A stretch of DNA of 64,000 nucleotides from Parapedobacter soli (lineage in GTDB: Bacteria; Bacteroidota; Bacteroidia; Sphingobacteriales; Sphingobacteriaceae): positions 1-64,000 of the forward strand of contig NZ_JAMXAY010000003.1 in assembly GCF_025460835.1 (NCBI RefSeq), read 5' to 3'. Positions 63,225-64,000 of the stretch are shown piece by piece. Below the pieces are notes generated by a model. It ran no database searches. It saw nothing but the letters and a program-made list of their open reading frames with translations, and was not told the DNA's origin. How positions within the stretch are numbered: the first letter of the stretch is position 1; every line of letters starts with the position of its first letter. The position numbers were made by a program, and so were the translations under genes.

Positions 63225-64000
63225 TTAACCGGCCGAAAGCGCCTGCTCCAGATCGGCCAATAGGTCATCGATATCTTCCACACCCACGCTGATCCGGATC
63301 AGGTTGTCTACCACCCCTACCCGCTCCCGCACTTCTTTCGGTATGGAGCCGTGCGTCATGGTAGCCGGATGGTTAATCAACGACTCCACGCCACCCAATG
63401 ACTCTGCCAGTGTAAACACCTTGAACGAGGAAGCGACTTTGAATGTCTCATGCAGCCCAGCATCCTTCAACACAATGGAAACCATCCCACCGAAGTCGCG
63501 CATCTGCCTTTTGGCGACAGCATGCCCGGGGTGGTCTTCAAATCCGGGCCAATAGATTTTCGCAACCTTTCCGTGGCCCTTGAGGTACTCGGCTACCTTC
63601 CGGCCGTTCTCGCAGTGCGCCTTCATACGCAAGTGCAGGGTTTTAATACCCCGCAACACCAGGAAACTGTCTTGTGGCCCCGGTGTACCACCACATGCGT
63701 TGTAGTAAAAAAACAGTTCGTCATACAGCGCCTTGTCATTCACCACCAATGCGCCCATCACCACATCAGAGTGCCCCCCGATGTATTTGGTCACTGAGTG
63801 CATAACGATGTCTGCCCCCAAATCCAACGGATTTTGCAGGTACGGCGACGCAAACGTATTATCTACCGCAAAAAGGACGTCGGCTTCTTTAGCTATGCGG
63901 CTTATTGCCTCGATATCGGCCAATTTCAGTGTGGGGTTTGTCGGTGTTTCCACCCAAATTAAGCGGGTATTGCCGTTTATTTTTTCGGCGATACGCTCCG
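63225..64000 (-). CDS. PLP-dependent Cys/Met metabolism enzyme (cystathionine gamma-synthase type), partial
   Basis: The frame is open to the right edge, giving the last 258 or so residues of about 380. It shows IWVETPTNPTLKLADI, the AVDNTFASPYLQNPLDLGADIV block, and the PLP lysine in HSVTKYIGGHSDVVMG. The C-terminal block FKVFTLAESLGGVESLINHPATMTH is typical of gamma-synthase/lyase enzymes. It acts in transsulfuration or methionine metabolism; synthase versus lyase cannot be separated without the N-terminus. Confidence 0.93.
   Translation of the reverse strand, partial: ERIAEKINGNTRLIWVETPTNPTLKLADIEAISRIAKEADVLFAVDNTFASPYLQNPLDLGADIVMHSVTKYIGGHSDVVMGALVVNDKALYDELFFYYNACGGTPGPQDSFLVLRGIKTLHLRMKAHCENGRKVAEYLKGHGKVAKIYWPGFEDHPGHAVAKRQMRDFGGMVSIVLKDAGLHETFKVASSFKVFTLAESLGGVESLINHPATMTHGSIPKEVRERVGVVDNLIRISVGVEDIDDLLADLEQALSAG

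Overview
The window looks like a chromosome segment of a Bacteroidota bacterium, most likely a member of the Sphingobacteriaceae (inference). The reasons are repeated matches to the Bacteroidota promoter (TTTG about 19-20 bp before TAnnTTTG), weak Shine-Dalgarno sites, and typical families of the phylum: tandem DUF6266-type proteins, a propeller histidine kinase, TlpA proteins with long N-terminal domains, an ECF sigma factor followed by an anti-sigma/beta-barrel fusion, and a BspA/MBG-repeat surface protein. Most of the DNA is housekeeping chromosome, interrupted by small accessory and decayed stretches. No rRNA, CRISPR array, integrase or complete insertion sequence was seen.

Layout. 1-7.2 kb: a giant secreted surface protein on the minus strand, open at the left edge, built from 54-residue BspA-like repeats, a beta-helix and MBG repeats. 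Its upstream region holds a G9 tract, direct repeats and a perfect palindrome. 7.5-8.8 kb: two DUF6266-type genes. 8.8-12.4 kb: a sensor kinase and response regulator pair. 12.6-20.5 kb: nuoHIJKLMN, the proton-pumping half of complex I, without nuoA-G beside it, with simple-repeat DNA in two gene junctions. 20.5-31 kb: an accessory zone with toxin-antitoxin modules and remnants, a tyrosinase with a companion lipoprotein, a broken nuclease gene, an Rpn-family nuclease, and a VOC/AraC/beta-lactamase-fold cassette flanked by copies of one toxin-antitoxin upstream region.

31-44 kb: ECF sigma factor and its membrane partner, glycosyltransferase, TonB-dependent receptor, a cryptochrome/photolyase with a neighbouring NAD-binding protein, then sucA-sucB and a beta-barrel protein. 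44-49 kb: a complete glycerol module (glpR divergent from glpD-glpK-glpF). 49-55 kb: ybbR-coaE-metallo-beta-lactamase exonuclease operon, aconitase and ribulose-phosphate epimerase. 55-64 kb: a 7TM-HD phosphodiesterase, tRNA-Ser(GCU), a PIN toxin-antitoxin pair, several small or conserved unknowns, an M42 aminopeptidase, a thioredoxin-like protein, a TIGR02757 protein and a PLP-dependent Cys/Met enzyme cut by the right edge.

Working together: complex I, 2-oxoglutarate dehydrogenase, aconitase and the glycerol genes describe an aerobic respiratory heterotroph. The sensor kinase and the ECF sigma unit are the local regulators. The 20-31 kb zone is the part most clearly shaped by gain and decay.
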